The notes beneath the pieces were generated by a model that was not told where the DNA came from, did no database searches, and saw only the letters and a program-made list of their open reading frames with translations. From Tachypleus tridentatus (lineage: Eukaryota > Arthropoda > Merostomata > Xiphosura > Limulidae), in assembly GCF_004210375.1 (NCBI RefSeq), contig NW_027467782.1, positions 24,531,276 through 24,595,275 of the forward strand: a stretch of 64,000 bases of DNA, read 5' to 3'. This document shows positions 1 to 12,200 of the stretch, piece after piece. How positions within the stretch are numbered: position 1 is the first letter of the stretch; every line of letters begins with the position of its first letter. The position numbers were made by a program, and so were the translations under genes.

Positions 1-1320
1 AGCTTTATCCTACTTTCTTCCTTTCTCTATCATTGAGTGGGTGGTAATGTTACATTCTGACATCTTCACTGTAGTAATCAGTATCACAGAGCCAGGAAGT
101 AACAGTTCAAGGTCTCTGTGTTTTCAGATCCTAAATCTCTTTTCTGGGCCCACAATTACCACTTTGTGGTCTTCACTTGCCTTTTCTCCTAAATCTGGTA
201 GTGGATTTTTATCTCCTCCCAACAAGATTCTACATGTGGAATAGTCTCTTAATCTACAGGCCTGTAGGTGGATATGTTCTCAGTTGGAGATATCTCATTT
301 ATGCCTTTCTCCACTGGATCACCAAATTTCCTTTTCTTTCTTCTTCTGTTTATTATCCACTAACTTTGGGGTAGTCGTGTTCAGTCAAGTTTGGAGAATT
401 CTTCACAATTATGCTTAATATCTTATTTGATATTCTTTCAAGAGTTCTATTTTTATTCCAAACCACACTATGTCTTGTTTTACTAGTGGTTCTGTCTTGG
501 CCAATATAACCATCATTCTCACTGCTCCAGCCTTTACTTGTGTAACCTTTGTCTACCCTTAAATCTGTATTCTGTTGATTTCAGTTATATATTGTTCGTC
601 CAGATGTCACCACACTCTGCCTTCACACATGGCTTTTGTCAGGTGCATTGTTTCAGCCCAGGGATTGACTCCATGTGTAACATCTTTTTTTTTCTTGTAC
701 CCTTAGTCCTTCTTTCATGTCCATTTACCACATAGGTGAGAGTATACCTTAAGACTTTGATCTATTTGTTGTGATTTTTTCCTTTCTACCCTTCTGTTCA
801 TTCTCTCTCCTTGTTCTTCACCTGTTTGTTTGACAAAGGGTTCTCCACGTTGGTCATTTCTAGATATCTGATAGACTTGTCAAACACATTCCTTTTCTGC
901 AGGTTTTGTCTTTCCCTTTCATTTCTCTCCATTTTTATTATTTCAAGTCATGCATCCTCTATGTTCCTATAATATGCATGATTGGGATCTTAGTGTGATT
1001 CTTTACATCTTTACCATTCTTACTTTGAACTTTCATTTTCATGTTCTATCATCCTCTTCCCCCCTCAAGATTTTATTTTCTTCTCCTCATTGCTTATGGA
1101 AATCACAAATTAGATATTTCTGTTTTCAATGTTACCCACTTCTTCTACCATTTCTCTTATGACATACTGCTTAACTGGTCTTTCATCCCTAAGATTTGTG
1201 CTGCTCATGGATGCTGTTTGACTATCACTTTCATCTTTCACTGGTGCTGATGCTGATCAACTTTTGTATAGTTCTCTCCTTATGATTTTATGTGGTATTA
1301 CCTGACTACTTTTGAGGTTC
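1..1320 (+). mobile_element. DIRS-like tyrosine-recombinase retrotransposon fossil, left-truncated by window edge
   Basis: This is a broken old copy. Positions about 40-140 resemble the RNase H region of DIRS elements, with a stretch like SRSLCFQILNL. Positions about 1150-1260 resemble the C-terminal tyrosine recombinase region, with a segment like PKICAAHG followed by a TFIFHW-like stretch. The order RNase H then recombinase on the + strand is the DIRS order. The same RNase H signature occurs in the fossil at 9274-13429, so the two belong to related families. It has many breaks and no intact frame. The right boundary is not clear; related T/C-rich sequence may run to about 2450. Confidence 0.6.
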
Positions 1321-3730
1321 AATTTCCCAACTTTTATACCCTGGAAACCTTTCATTTTTCATAATAACTTATTAGGCTGGTGTATTCTAACTCCTCCATG
1401 GAAGGCCCCCACCTCCACAATGTGTTTTCTCACCTTATTCATCATTTTGTCATATCTTTTTGCCTGGTCAGATATGCACTATTGACGTCATGATTACATT
1501 ATAACACTCACTGTAGGAATGGGATGTTTCAACAATACCACTTGTAGCATACCCTGTGGTATGTATATGTATATATCATTTGGAGACCATCACTCATGGA
1601 CTTCCTGAGTATAGCAGAAGGGGATTATCACCCATGCTTGCTGACCTTTTGATTGCATTAATTGGGAGTGATATGCTTTTAAAAGTAGGAATTAAAGATA
1701 CCCATTGTACTTTCTCTAGTGTGATGGTCCTCTGGACTCCCCACCACATTTAATTCCCCTTTTTCTTTCAGTGTAACATAGGAGTTCTTACCCATTTCTT
1801 AGTTTCTGAAAAGATTGATCATGAGTGAGACTAGAACTTTACCAGTTAGAAGAGGGCAAGGCTGATCTGCCTCCTTCCATTTCCTCTGGATGCTTTTTTA
1901 TCAGGTGGACTCCTGTCAAAATAAAGTAACAAATCGGTTGGAGCAGGCCCAGCCTATACAGAATCCTCCTCTTAAAACTAGGTGCAGGATGACACTCTCC
2001 TATTCTTATAGTTGTTTATGGTAGAGACTCCTATTCTCATTAATTCTGGTTGCAGGAGGTTCTTTTCCAGCTCCTACAATTGAGTTTGGGGGACTTCACC
2101 TGCTTCTCAGTGACAGATACAGGACATAAGTGCACTGTTTCTTGTGGTTGAGTAAGTGTTACAAATCTTCCTAATAATTCCAGATGCTGGATATCTCTTT
2201 CCTGTATTTATGACTGGGTAATGAACGATTTCTGTTCGTGACACTGGTTACAGATATTGCTTTGTTCATGAGGTTGATTTGAGGCAACCCTGTAATGCTA
2301 GTTTTGGTGTATTATACTTCTTGTTCCTAATGTGGTTTTGGGAGTTTGTCCAGTTTCAGCCAGAAGCTAACTTCCACTTCTTAATTCCTGTATACTTATG
2401 ATTAGGTTTGTTACGTATATATATAGATAACACAGTCCACGTGGCTTAGCCACGTTTATGTTTATGTCATAATTTATCTTTTTTTCATCATCAACCTTCT
2501 AATGCCAAGGACAAGTCATGAAATCTCATTTGTCTGGTTGAGATTGCACGTGTATGTAGCTAATTCTGTTTATATTTTACTGTGGATTACACCTATGTCA
2601 GATTCATTTCCTACATCATGAGCAAAGAGCATACCTGTTCCAGAAGTCAGTATGGTACCTCATAAGTGTGTTTCATTTTCATCTCAAAGCACATACATTC
2701 ATTCAGGGGAGTCACTTTCCACTTGGTTCCCACATTGTATGCTAAAACTTTGCACTGTTGAATTCAAGTTTTATATGAAAGGAGGTAAGACCATATTGAA
2801 GTTAACATATTTCATGCACTGAAAATGCATTTCTGATAGCTGCTTACTTCCTCTACCCTTGGCTGGTGTTCTTCTTTATAACCTGCCATGAAAGTGAGGA
2901 TTGAATAACAATAGCAGAGGGAGGTAGCTGCAAAATGTAGGTGATGCAAAAAATTAGTGGAGAGTATTCACATGATATGTACATGTTGAGGTATCATGTG
3001 AAATTGGTGAAGTATATTAACTGGCAGGCTGATCATGAAAATGTTTTACAATGCTTAGAGGGCAGAAAAAGGTTGAGATAGCTTTATGTAAGACAAGTAA
3101 GTACCTATTTATAATACATTTTCAGTGTATGAAAATGTCAACTTCTGAACTTTAAAAAATAATTTTTTGCATTTTGAATTTATAATTCTGTGTCTAAGGT
3201 TTACCAAACTCACTTTTATTATTGATTCAAAAAACTATTTTTATTTCTTTGATATAGTAAAACTTTTGCAATAAGTCATATACATGCTTTTTTTGCAAAG
3301 TTTTCCTGTAAAGATAAATTCTCTTCATTTACATTATTAGACGTATATGAATACTTTTAATTTGATATTTTATTAAGTTTATTAGATATTAAATTTTTCC
3401 ATCGAAACCTTCTAGTTCTTTTTCCACTGAAATTTCAAGAACCTTGTTATGTGATATGCAGGTCTTTGATTTGCACTACCTAACACTGTTTGAACTTATT
3501 TTTAAGAACTTCATTCATTGAAGTGTTCAGTTAGAGATGTTAGTAAAGAAAAGAAGGAGGTCCTAATTTTAAAATAGTTTTTGCTATCCTAAAATATGTT
3601 TTAAACCTGTAAATTTTGTTCAAATACAGTTTTATGATAACATTTTTTATGTATTTTTTAGTTTATTATTTTTTTATTTCCCAATAATGCATCTTCATTA
3701 GACTGAAAAAATCACTGTTTAATATGTTAG
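1321..3730. other. T/C-rich then AT-rich noncoding DNA
   Basis: Roughly 1320-2450 keeps the T/C-rich composition of the DIRS-like fossil to its left and may be its 3' part, but I could not assign protein similarity. From about 2450 to 3730 the sequence is ordinary AT-rich DNA leading into the first dynein exon. I see no gene. Confidence 0.4.
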
Positions 3731-3942
3731 AGTGAGAGCAGCTTTGAAGTATGGAGAAAACAGGTTTATGAGTATAAATCCTGGATCAACAAATTTATGT
3801 ACACTGCAGACAAAATTGTTGATCTCGGAATGTTCCAGTTGGATTTTCGGGAACTTTAAGAGTGTTTAGCTAGCCAAACAGAGATCCTTTTGGAAAAGTT
3901 ATTGAATAACATCTCAAATGAGCACCAGGAAGAAAGTAAAAG
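3731..3942 (+). pseudogene. Dynein pseudogene exon a (tail)
   Basis: Acceptor ttag precedes 3731 and donor gtaaca follows 3942. Reads SFEVWRKQVYEYKSWINKF, then YTADKIVDLGMFQLDF, then ECLASQTEILLEKLLNN, typical of the tail just before the ICDEY segment. An in-frame TAA at 3857-3859 sits where a lysine codon (AAA) is expected in the REL-x-ECL context. The exon ends in phase 2, matching the next exon. The exact 5' boundary is uncertain (3731, 3742 or 3751). Confidence 0.8.
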
Positions 3943-5100
3943 GTAACACCATAAAAAATTTAAGCACAGACTTTTTTAATGTTATAAATTCTAATCTAAT
4001 CAGTTTATCAACAAAAAGCATAAAATGAGAGGGTATTAGATACATACTGTTAATTTAAAAAGTGTGTAGCATTTTTTTATTGCACAGTAAATATTAATTT
4101 ACACTAATAAGTACCTTCACAGTTATGTCATCTGATATATTATCTTATCTACTTGATAATAGTCATTTTATAAATTTATTAAAATATTTTTAAGTTGATA
4201 ACCTATCCTGACATAAAAAAGATAACAACTAAAAAATGATGCATAAGTTGTTAAGTTGTATTTTTGTAAAATCTATTAAACAGAAGGAAGTATATATAGA
4301 AGGAAGTAGGAATCTATTGTTTATTGGGTTATTAATCTCTACAAATAATCAGAAGAGCTAAAAGGTAACACTGATAATTTGTGAAAGACAATTTTAAAAC
4401 ATATCTGACCTTTACAAAAATTATGTATGTTGTAGTCGAAAGCCAACTAGTTTAGAACTACATCAGTTATTACAGATCATAATTAAAATGAAATGCCTTA
4501 ATGAAAGTCAACCAGTATAAAAAAAAAAAAATTGTAAAATATACTTACTATTGTAAATCAATGAACTAGAAAATGAAATTCTAAAATAATTAGATTGTAT
4601 TGAGTCATTTGTAGTACTCTTGCTATTTATGATTTTTATTGATATAGAACTGCAACTTCTTTTAACTAATAAAGTCTTATTTCATGGTAATAACTATAAC
4701 CTTTTTCGTTTGTTTATTTATATCACTTCTATTCTTCACCTTCAGGTTTTCACCCTAATAAACAAAATATTAGACTTACACGATGACTGGAAATTCTGTA
4801 CAATTGAGAAAAGCCTTACTATTATTGTTGGATTAACATGTTCATCACCAATGAAGTACTAATGAGTCATTTCTATTAATCAGGCACTAATGATGTGTTA
4901 ACACATCAATCAGCAAAGATGCTATAACTGTGTGTAAGCAAACAGATAAACAGTCCTTTAGTATTGTACAATGATCATGCATGTGTGTTTCCCTCTTTCA
5001 AATAGTAGAAAATATTTTTTTACTAAAATTTCAGTTCACATGACCTGAGATTTCTGCAGTGCCTTGTTTTGATCACTATTATGGCAACAAGATAGCAAAG
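3943..5100. other. AT-rich intron sequence
   Basis: Very AT-rich, with homopolymer runs. I see no exon. The dynein segment between exon a and exon b is contiguous in protein terms, so nothing is expected here. Confidence 0.5.
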
Positions 5101-5149
5101 TTGTTTAGAGTTTTACTCTGAATGAAACTGCAAGTAATTTACAAAATTC

Positions 5150-5547
5150 CAATGCACAGTCATTTGAAGAGGATGAAGTAGGTAGTAATTATGAACCTTG
5201 TGAGCCTGATGATTCAAGAGGACTGGAGTGTAAATACTAGGGTTTTTTTTTTCAAACTGCTTCATCCATGACAGATACAATAACCCAGACACTGACAGTG
5301 CACTGGAATACTGGTATAAACTGACAGGTGGCTGATTGTTCGAGCTAAATGTATCGGTCCAACTAATATTTATTTTATTGCATAGCCTCAACTGGTTACA
5401 GGTTTGTTACAAGAGGCTGTTCCAGTTGGAATATTCAAACTGCTTATTGTGGAAAATTTTTTGAATAGGATGGTTGCTGAAAGGAATAAGTTTGCTGAAC
5501 AGCTATTGGAATTGAACTTCCTGTTTTTAATGCCTCTTTGACACAAG
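5150..5547 (+). mobile_element. piggyBac-type transposase N-terminal relic
   Basis: Short broken + strand similarity: an acidic lead (EEDEVGSNYEPCEPDDS near 5176-5217), then at about 5399-5520 a segment reading GLLQEAVPVGIFKLL, then ENFLNRMVAERNKFAEQLLE. The latter matches the start of the piggyBac DDE domain, where family members read like IDxFKLFFTxxxVxxIVxETNxYA. Several stops separate the two parts. It ends where the pogo-type element begins (TA at 5548). No piggyBac termini were found. Confidence 0.5.
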
Positions 5548-5549
5548 TA

Positions 5550-6357
5550 CCGTGTTTACTCGCTTATAAGACGGGGATTTTTCCTCGAGATTTCGGGCTC
5601 AAATTGGGGGGCCTGTCTTATAGGCGAGGTCTACAGACATAGAAAATAAATTTAGTTCACTCAGTTTATCAGATCGTTCCTCAAATGCGGAATTTCGAAT
5701 TCCATAGATGGGAGTGAGGATGATGAACTTTTCAGTGAGTTTATCGGCGGCAGAGATGACGTAGAGCAGGAGGAGAACACAGAGGAATGTGACCTCTACG
5801 ATGATGGATTGTCCGAGGAGCAGTTTTATGAACTGTTTGGAGATAGCGACAACGAATAATTTGAAGGCTTTTGAATTTCATAACTTGCATACTGATTTGC
5901 TGTGTTCTATTAAAGTGCAGTTTGCTTAAACTCTTTTAATACTTTGAAGAAATGTGGTTTAAAAGTTAGCATAAACGTACTTTGATACTGAAATATGTTG
6001 TGATAAGTTTTGTGCGTTAGATTGTTCTTTGTTATGTGTTTTAAATATGAATATTTATCATACAGTAAATAAAATAGTTGATGAAATTCCATTAAACGCT
6101 TGAACACCGAGTTTGGATTTATTCATTTATTTTCACTTTTCTATCTCTTCTATTTTTCTCCTTCTAATCTGAAATCGAAATATCATATCTAAACCCAAAA
6201 TTAGGTTTCTATTAATTTCCATTTTTTCACTTTTCTCTCGTTACCTGCTTTCCTTCCTTCTGTCTTATAAAAGAGTCTAAACAGAATATTGACAATCTCT
6301 CAGGTGAAGTTGGGACCCGTCTTATAAGCGAATCGTCTTATAAACGAATAAAAACGG
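5550..6357 (+). mobile_element. Internally deleted pogo/Tigger-type DNA transposon (808 bp)
   Basis: Terminal inverted repeats of about 26 bp: the left end starts CCGTGTTTACTCGCTTATAA, and the complement of the right end starts CCGTTTTTATTCGTTTATAA. TA dinucleotides flank both ends (5548-5549 and 6358-6359), the target duplication of the Tc1/mariner/pogo superfamily. Inside, about 5683-5859, the + strand reads KCGISNSIDGSEDDELF and ends in an acidic tail GDSDNE then TAA. This is the C-terminus typical of pogo-like transposases (they usually read KKCGISNALDGSEDD). The DNA-binding and most of the DDE domain are gone, so the element cannot move on its own. Confidence 0.85.
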
Positions 6358-6676
6358 TAAGCAGTAGGAGTCACTGTACATTATTGGCTTAGTGTATGAG
6401 ATATAATTACTGTAGCAGTAAGTGTATGAAACCACGTTACACTGTATTCACTGTGTTTGCACAAATGATTGACACACAAGAACACCAAGAAGTAATGATT
6501 TATTGTTAAAGAAAATACACTTTGATTACACAGATGTGAAAAAACTAAACACTTAAGAGAAATTGTTTGATTGCTCTATATATTTAACATGCAATTTTAG
6601 AGTTTTCTTCATAAATGCCTACTTTTATTTAATTTTAACTAACATGGCACAACATGTATAAGTTTTTATCTTGTAG

Positions 6677-6755
6677 GATTTGTGATGAGTACAAACACAT
6701 TGTAGATAAAGCTTTAACCATTCCAAAAAGCACTCAGGAGTTGATGAACTCTAAG
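6677..6755 (+). pseudogene. Dynein pseudogene exon b (ICDEYKHIVDKAL)
   Basis: Acceptor tgtag, donor gtaaaa. The first base completes the AG from the exon ending at 3942, then reads ICDEYKHIVDKALTIPKS and TQELMNSK. This matches the ICEEYExIxxKALxxPxxTEELMELK segment of DNAH3/7/12. The exon is intact and ends in phase 0. The coding segment that should follow (about 250 residues of tail and linker) is not present before the next exon. Confidence 0.85.
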
Positions 6756-7642
6756 GTAAAAAATGAAAATAATATTGACATTTATTACGTATGTTACATA
6801 TTATAATTTATCTATTAGTCTACAACTAATTACGTCACATACATTACATATTACGATTTCAAATAACTAGACATTTTAATTTTAATTTAGAAGATAATTA
6901 AATGTCACAATGTATTAAATTTACAATATTTGCCAACAGGATTAATACACACAAGTTTCTTAACACAAACCAATTTTGATATACAAAAAAACAATACAAT
7001 TTATAATAACAGTTATTAAAAATAATTATGAGAAATAATTATTTATATACTAAAATTTTACAAACTCACAAACAATATTCAGTCTTCTTTCTAGTCTGGA
7101 ACTAGATATTTCATTAATAGTCCAGGCCCACAACGAATAAATTAGTTTTATGTTGATACACATGCATTTCATTTGACAGGAATGCTAGCTAACTCTATTT
7201 GTGGTTAAAGTAAGCTGCAAAAAATTAATTTTTTTTTTGTTACATAGTTGATGGTCATTCTCAATTTTTTTTAAGTACAGATATAATCATATACATGTGT
7301 ATGTGTGTGTATTGTTTTCTTAAAGAAAAATACACATAAAGATAGATATATACATGAAAAAAATCCAAAAAGGACTATGTTTGAAATGATAGTGTAATAG
7401 AAACATGTTATACTAAGGAGTAATGTTTACTGTGTTTTTAGAAAAACTTAAAGGTAATGTTTCATAAATATAAAAAAAGGTTTGATAAAATATTTTTATC
7501 AAATTAATTATGTTCTAATGATTTTTTCTTTGTTAAATATTACTTTTATTTTATGATAAACACTATATATACCTTTATATTTCATATACTATATATTTCA
7601 AATTGTGAAGTATTTTCACTTTTTTATTTTTCATTTTTACAG
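6756..7642. other. AT-rich intron; expected dynein exons missing
   Basis: Only AT-rich sequence with runs of A and T. Several dynein exons would be expected here from the protein order, and none is recognisable. Confidence 0.5.
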
Positions 7643-7774
7643 AGAGTGGGAACACAAGTTGTTGATGTTAGGAGAGATAATTGATGAGTGGTTAAAAGTT
7701 CAAGCTACATGGCTATATTTAGAGCCAATCTTTAGTTCCCCTGATATTATGGCTCAAATGCCAGAGGAGGGAAG
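7643..7774 (+). pseudogene. Dynein pseudogene exon c (linker start)
   Basis: Acceptor tttacag, donor gtatgc, ending in phase 2. Reads [20 protein letters not shown], then [20 protein letters not shown], then EEGR. This is the most conserved stretch of the dynein linker. No break within this exon. Confidence 0.9.
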
Positions 7775-8236
7775 GTATGCACTACAACTATTTTAATATT
7801 TCCTCAATGTTTTTAGAATTTGTATAAGTAGTATTTTATTGCTTGTGTGAAGACAATTTATATATTATTCTTTTATCTCTGACTTTTTTATTCTCTTTAT
7901 ATACATATTTATGTATATAGCTTAGTATTTTAAACATCAAATATAATTATTAGTGCTTTGTGTAATTCAATTATCTTCTTATACTTATTAGTTGAAATAG
8001 AAAAATGTAGTTGTGATAAAAATAAAATGCAGTTATTAAAAACGTTCCATACAGGAAAGAAATACAAATAGAAAACATATTTTTATTTGTTTAAATCTAT
8101 TGTTACGGGTAGCACCACCTTTTAAATAATTTTGTGGTACATTTAAACTTTAAATGTGTTCCAACATCTTAGATGTAATTATTCAAACAATTATATAAAC
8201 AAAACATCATCTTAATACTCTTATCATACAATACAG
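7775..8236. other. Intron
   Basis: AT-rich sequence between two dynein pseudogene exons. Nothing recognised. Confidence 0.5.
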
Positions 8237-8378
8237 ATGATTCACAACTGTAGACAAGAACTGGAGAGACACCATGAAAGCTGCTGTTTTAGACAGACAT
8301 GTTCTGGCAGTTCTCCAGGTTGAAAAAAATTTAGAGAAACTAAAGAAATCCAGTGAGTTGTTGGAACTGATTCAAAAG
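8237..8378 (+). pseudogene. Dynein pseudogene exon d (FTTVDKNWRDTMK)
   Basis: Acceptor atacag, donor gtaaaa. The first base completes Arg with the AG of exon c. The next codon is TGA (8238-8240) where Arg or Lys is expected, then FTTVDKNWRDTMKAAVLDRH, then VLAVLQVEKNLEKLKKSSEL, then LELIQK. Apart from that stop, the reading frame is clean. Confidence 0.9.
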
Positions 8379-9273
8379 GTAAAATTGCAGTCCTTTTTTG
8401 TTGAAACTGTTTAATATCATTGAGAAGATAACTGTAGTATACTCAATGGCAGTTTTCACCTCTGGGACGTTCCCCATCATAAATTTAAAAAAGTATCTAT
8501 AAAAATATTCAAGAAAACAAAATGGTCATAAATTTTCACTACCTAACTTAAATAAAGATATATACACATATAAATCAAATAAACAAAATAGGTAATTGTT
8601 TTTTTGATTTGTTTATATTTTATAACGTTAATATGTCCTGCTAAGCACTCAGCTGTTGTCACCTTCACTTCACCACTGATATATAATTTTTATAGAAGTC
8701 TGGCCAACTGTTAGGAATACCCCTCCTTACATCCACTTCATTGCTAACTTTTACTCCAACTTTCACACTTCACATCTGTAAGCAAATTGCTAACATAAAT
8801 GCACATGCCACTCATGTGCTAGATGCCATTTGTGGACCACTCCACTTTTTTCTTGTGTAATTGCTTAGTTTTAAATTATATTTTGCTTTCCACAACATTT
8901 CAGTTAATGACATAATTGTTTTGCTATTATCAATGTGTTTTAAGTAAAGTTTTGTGTATATTTTACTTTTAAAATCAACAAAGTGGATTGCATATTTCCA
9001 AATAAGCTCAGTAAATTCACATTATTATTGCACTTGTGTTTAATTAAACCATCATTTTCTGAATTGTATTATATTAACACTGATAAATATTTTAGATAGT
9101 TCACACTTTTCACAATAATACATTCATTAATATAAAAATGTCTTACTTCTGAGACCATACCTACCTCTTCACACAGAAAGCAATCTTTCTTGTGCATCTG
9201 CCTGAGAGATTTGCATTCCACAATTCTTTAGACAACTTCAACCAACACTCACTAGATTTCTCATGATTTTCAC
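8379..9273. other. Intron, nothing recognised
   Basis: AT-rich. Positions about 8640-8840 (CTTCACTT-rich) resemble loosely the sequence near 21660-21780 and could be a terminal piece of a DIRS-like element. I cannot assign it firmly. Confidence 0.3.
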
Positions 9274-12200
9274 CATTACATAATGATGTTATTATGTAAT
9301 AAAAGCCCTCCACTAATATGAGCATGACATAACCTTCCTGTGCACTGAGATTTTCCACTGAGATTCTTCATTAATCTTCCTTAGCACTGTGTGTATTTGA
9401 TGTATTTTGTTGTATTCATAACTTACAGAGGTTTGCAATCTAATAAAGGAACTTTGTTTTCTTTAGTTTATCAAACTATGAACTTTCAAGTTCATGCAAT
9501 TTTGGCATCTGCTGAGATGAGGAATAACCTTGCAATAGTCAATTTCCTAATTTGGCTACTGAAAACATGTTAAACATAAATGGCATGATAGCCATTGTGC
9601 ATAGGGTAGTAGGTTTTATTATGCAGCCAAGAATTATTTCCCCTCATTCTGAGAAGGAATATGATGAGAAAGACAACTTTACTGTTTGTCTCCCCCTTCT
9701 GGTTATGCTTTGAGAACCTCTCTTGTCGTTGAGGAGAATTTTCAGACATCCTCATGCTATTTGGACTGTATCACTCTATCTCTCATTCCATTTTACTATA
9801 TTTCCCATTCTCTACGTCACAACTCCCAACTTAAATAATTTCGATTCTTTTCCCATCTTCTGATAATGATGTTAATATTGCTTCCTTTATAGATCTACCC
9901 CATGCCAGTGATCTTATTTCTTGTCCTTCTTGCTTTCTAATTCCTTTATCATGGCCTACAGTTAACTGAACTTCCTCCTTCTAGAGTCATAGACCTTGAA
10001 ATCTCTTTTGCCTGTTTGGGAGCAAGCCCACTGAGGTCGATTTCACTCTCCAGTGCTTAGTTCTCTTGTCTTTGCTTAATACTACTTTCTGTGTTTTATT
10101 ACCTTTCCTCTCTTCACTTCATGTAAGAGACAATTCATCGAGCCCTACTTGAATTTTCAGGCAATTCCTGTTCCCTTCTCCTTTCTGCCATAGTCTGTAC
10201 TACTACTCTTTCCCTGTTTACTTGGATCATTATACTCCTCCCACTTCCTATATTTTTACCCCTTTTCCTATCTTATCCTTTTGCTCAATACTCTTCAGCC
10301 CAGTGTCAGACTTTCTGGATTCATCAATGACAATGGAGCAGATTCAGTTGTCATGGGGGCTGGTCTTTGTGATATGCACATCTTTGTTAACAACTATCTG
10401 CAGTTAGATAGGTCATACTTGTTAGTTTTCATGGACTGTCCCTTCAATTCTTCTCTCAGTTAATGGCTGGTTAACTTCACTTCTCTCTCAAATTACATCT
10501 ATCTTCAATATCTGGAAGTCACTGTGCCAGATCTATTGCACAAACAAGTCATAGAGAGGGTCTTACTTTCACCTGTTTGTGGTCCCCAATAAAACTGGGG
10601 ACTGGAGGCTGGTAATCTACCTTTCCACTTTCATCTGCTAGGTGGTCATCCCTCATTTTTGCATGGAAAATTTCTTTACTCTTTGTTGGTTCTTTTTCCT
10701 TGGACTTTGGATGAGCAAGAGTGGCATCTCAGATATGTTTCTTCATATTCCCAATGCTGAGTCTTAAAGATATTTCAAATTTGTTTCTTGAAATCATTCT
10801 TTCCAGTTCAGCGATCCTTTTTTTTTTAGCATTGCATTGACCTCCTATGTCTTTAACAGAACAGTCAAGGTTTTTGTGTACCATCTGAAAGAACTTGCTC
10901 TATGATTTTCATTATTGCATGAATGATTGGCTTCTTCTGTCCCATTAACAGGAGAAGTCTTACCTTCATACTTTCCTTCTGTAGGAAACTGTCTTTGAAG
11001 GATGGCTTGCCAAGACTTCTAAATTCTTTCTTATCCCATCAAATACCTTGTTTTTCTGGGAGTATTTTTTCAACTTCTTTCTCAGCTGGGCTGAATCTTA
11101 CCCTGTCTATCTGCAAATGATGGAACATTCTCTCACTGGGATGTGAGTCTGTCCTACTCGTGTTGCCTGAGAGACTCTATTGTCTTTAGTAACTATAGCT
11201 TTCCTGAAACTGTTTATTCTACTGGGCCATGCTCATATCAACCATCTCTGAATGCCCTTGTGCAACCAGTGTAATGAATCACAGGAACCTTTGGACCTAC
11301 TGTTTCTCTTCTCACAGACATTTTTGAGTGGCTGTCTACCACTTCGATACCACTATAAATGTGCACCTACTTCCACCCAAATTTTTCTTATGCCTTTTTC
11401 ACCAATATATTCTTACTAGGAAGAGAGGCATCTCTGAATGACAACCTTATGTTGAACACTCTGATCAAGGATGTATCTTGACTTCAGCTTAATGTACTCA
11501 AACTTTTGGCAGTACTTTGGGCAAGTTCCCATTTTCTACCCCTCCTGTTGGATCATTTAGTTATGGTTCACTCTTTAAACTTCACAGTCGTATCTTATAT
11601 CAAGTGTCAGAAAAGTATCAGATCCAGGACTCTTTGTTTTCAAACCCTATACCTTCTTTTTCTTGTGTCACTTCTCAATACATTTGCCTTATTGTCTGTC
11701 ATGTACTATATGTTGTAAACCTCAATGCAGACCATATATCTTGACCAGACTTTGTTCTGCCCCATGGAATAGTTTATTGACTTTGGGTTTTCAGATGAGC
11801 GAGCTCTCTCCTGGGGAATCTATGCATCTGTGCTTTTACCACACCTCCATGATTTTTATTATGGGCCCTTGTGGCACCTCTTTGACTGACTCATCACTGG
11901 TTTTCTTTTTTGCCTTCTGTCTTGCTATTTCCCTCTTTTCCTTCCTCTCACACCTTCTTTCTTGCTGCAACATGTTGCTATTTGATTTCATACTTGGGAT
12001 TTATCCAATCCATTACCTGTCAAACCAGACATTCTTATTTGGTGATCTTTTTCCTGTCTTATTCTTGTTGCTCATCTACCCTGTCTATCTACCAGTGTAA
12101 TAGTGTTTTTCATTCTGACATATTCATCACCATCTTCATCCTGACTGTCTCATTGTTGGCTATCTCTCTTTTTTTACAATATTTTTCAACAAAGGGTTGG

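Noticed and set aside
2440-2458. Small palindrome CCACGTGGCTTAGCCACG
   Set aside because: Too short and isolated to call a regulatory site.
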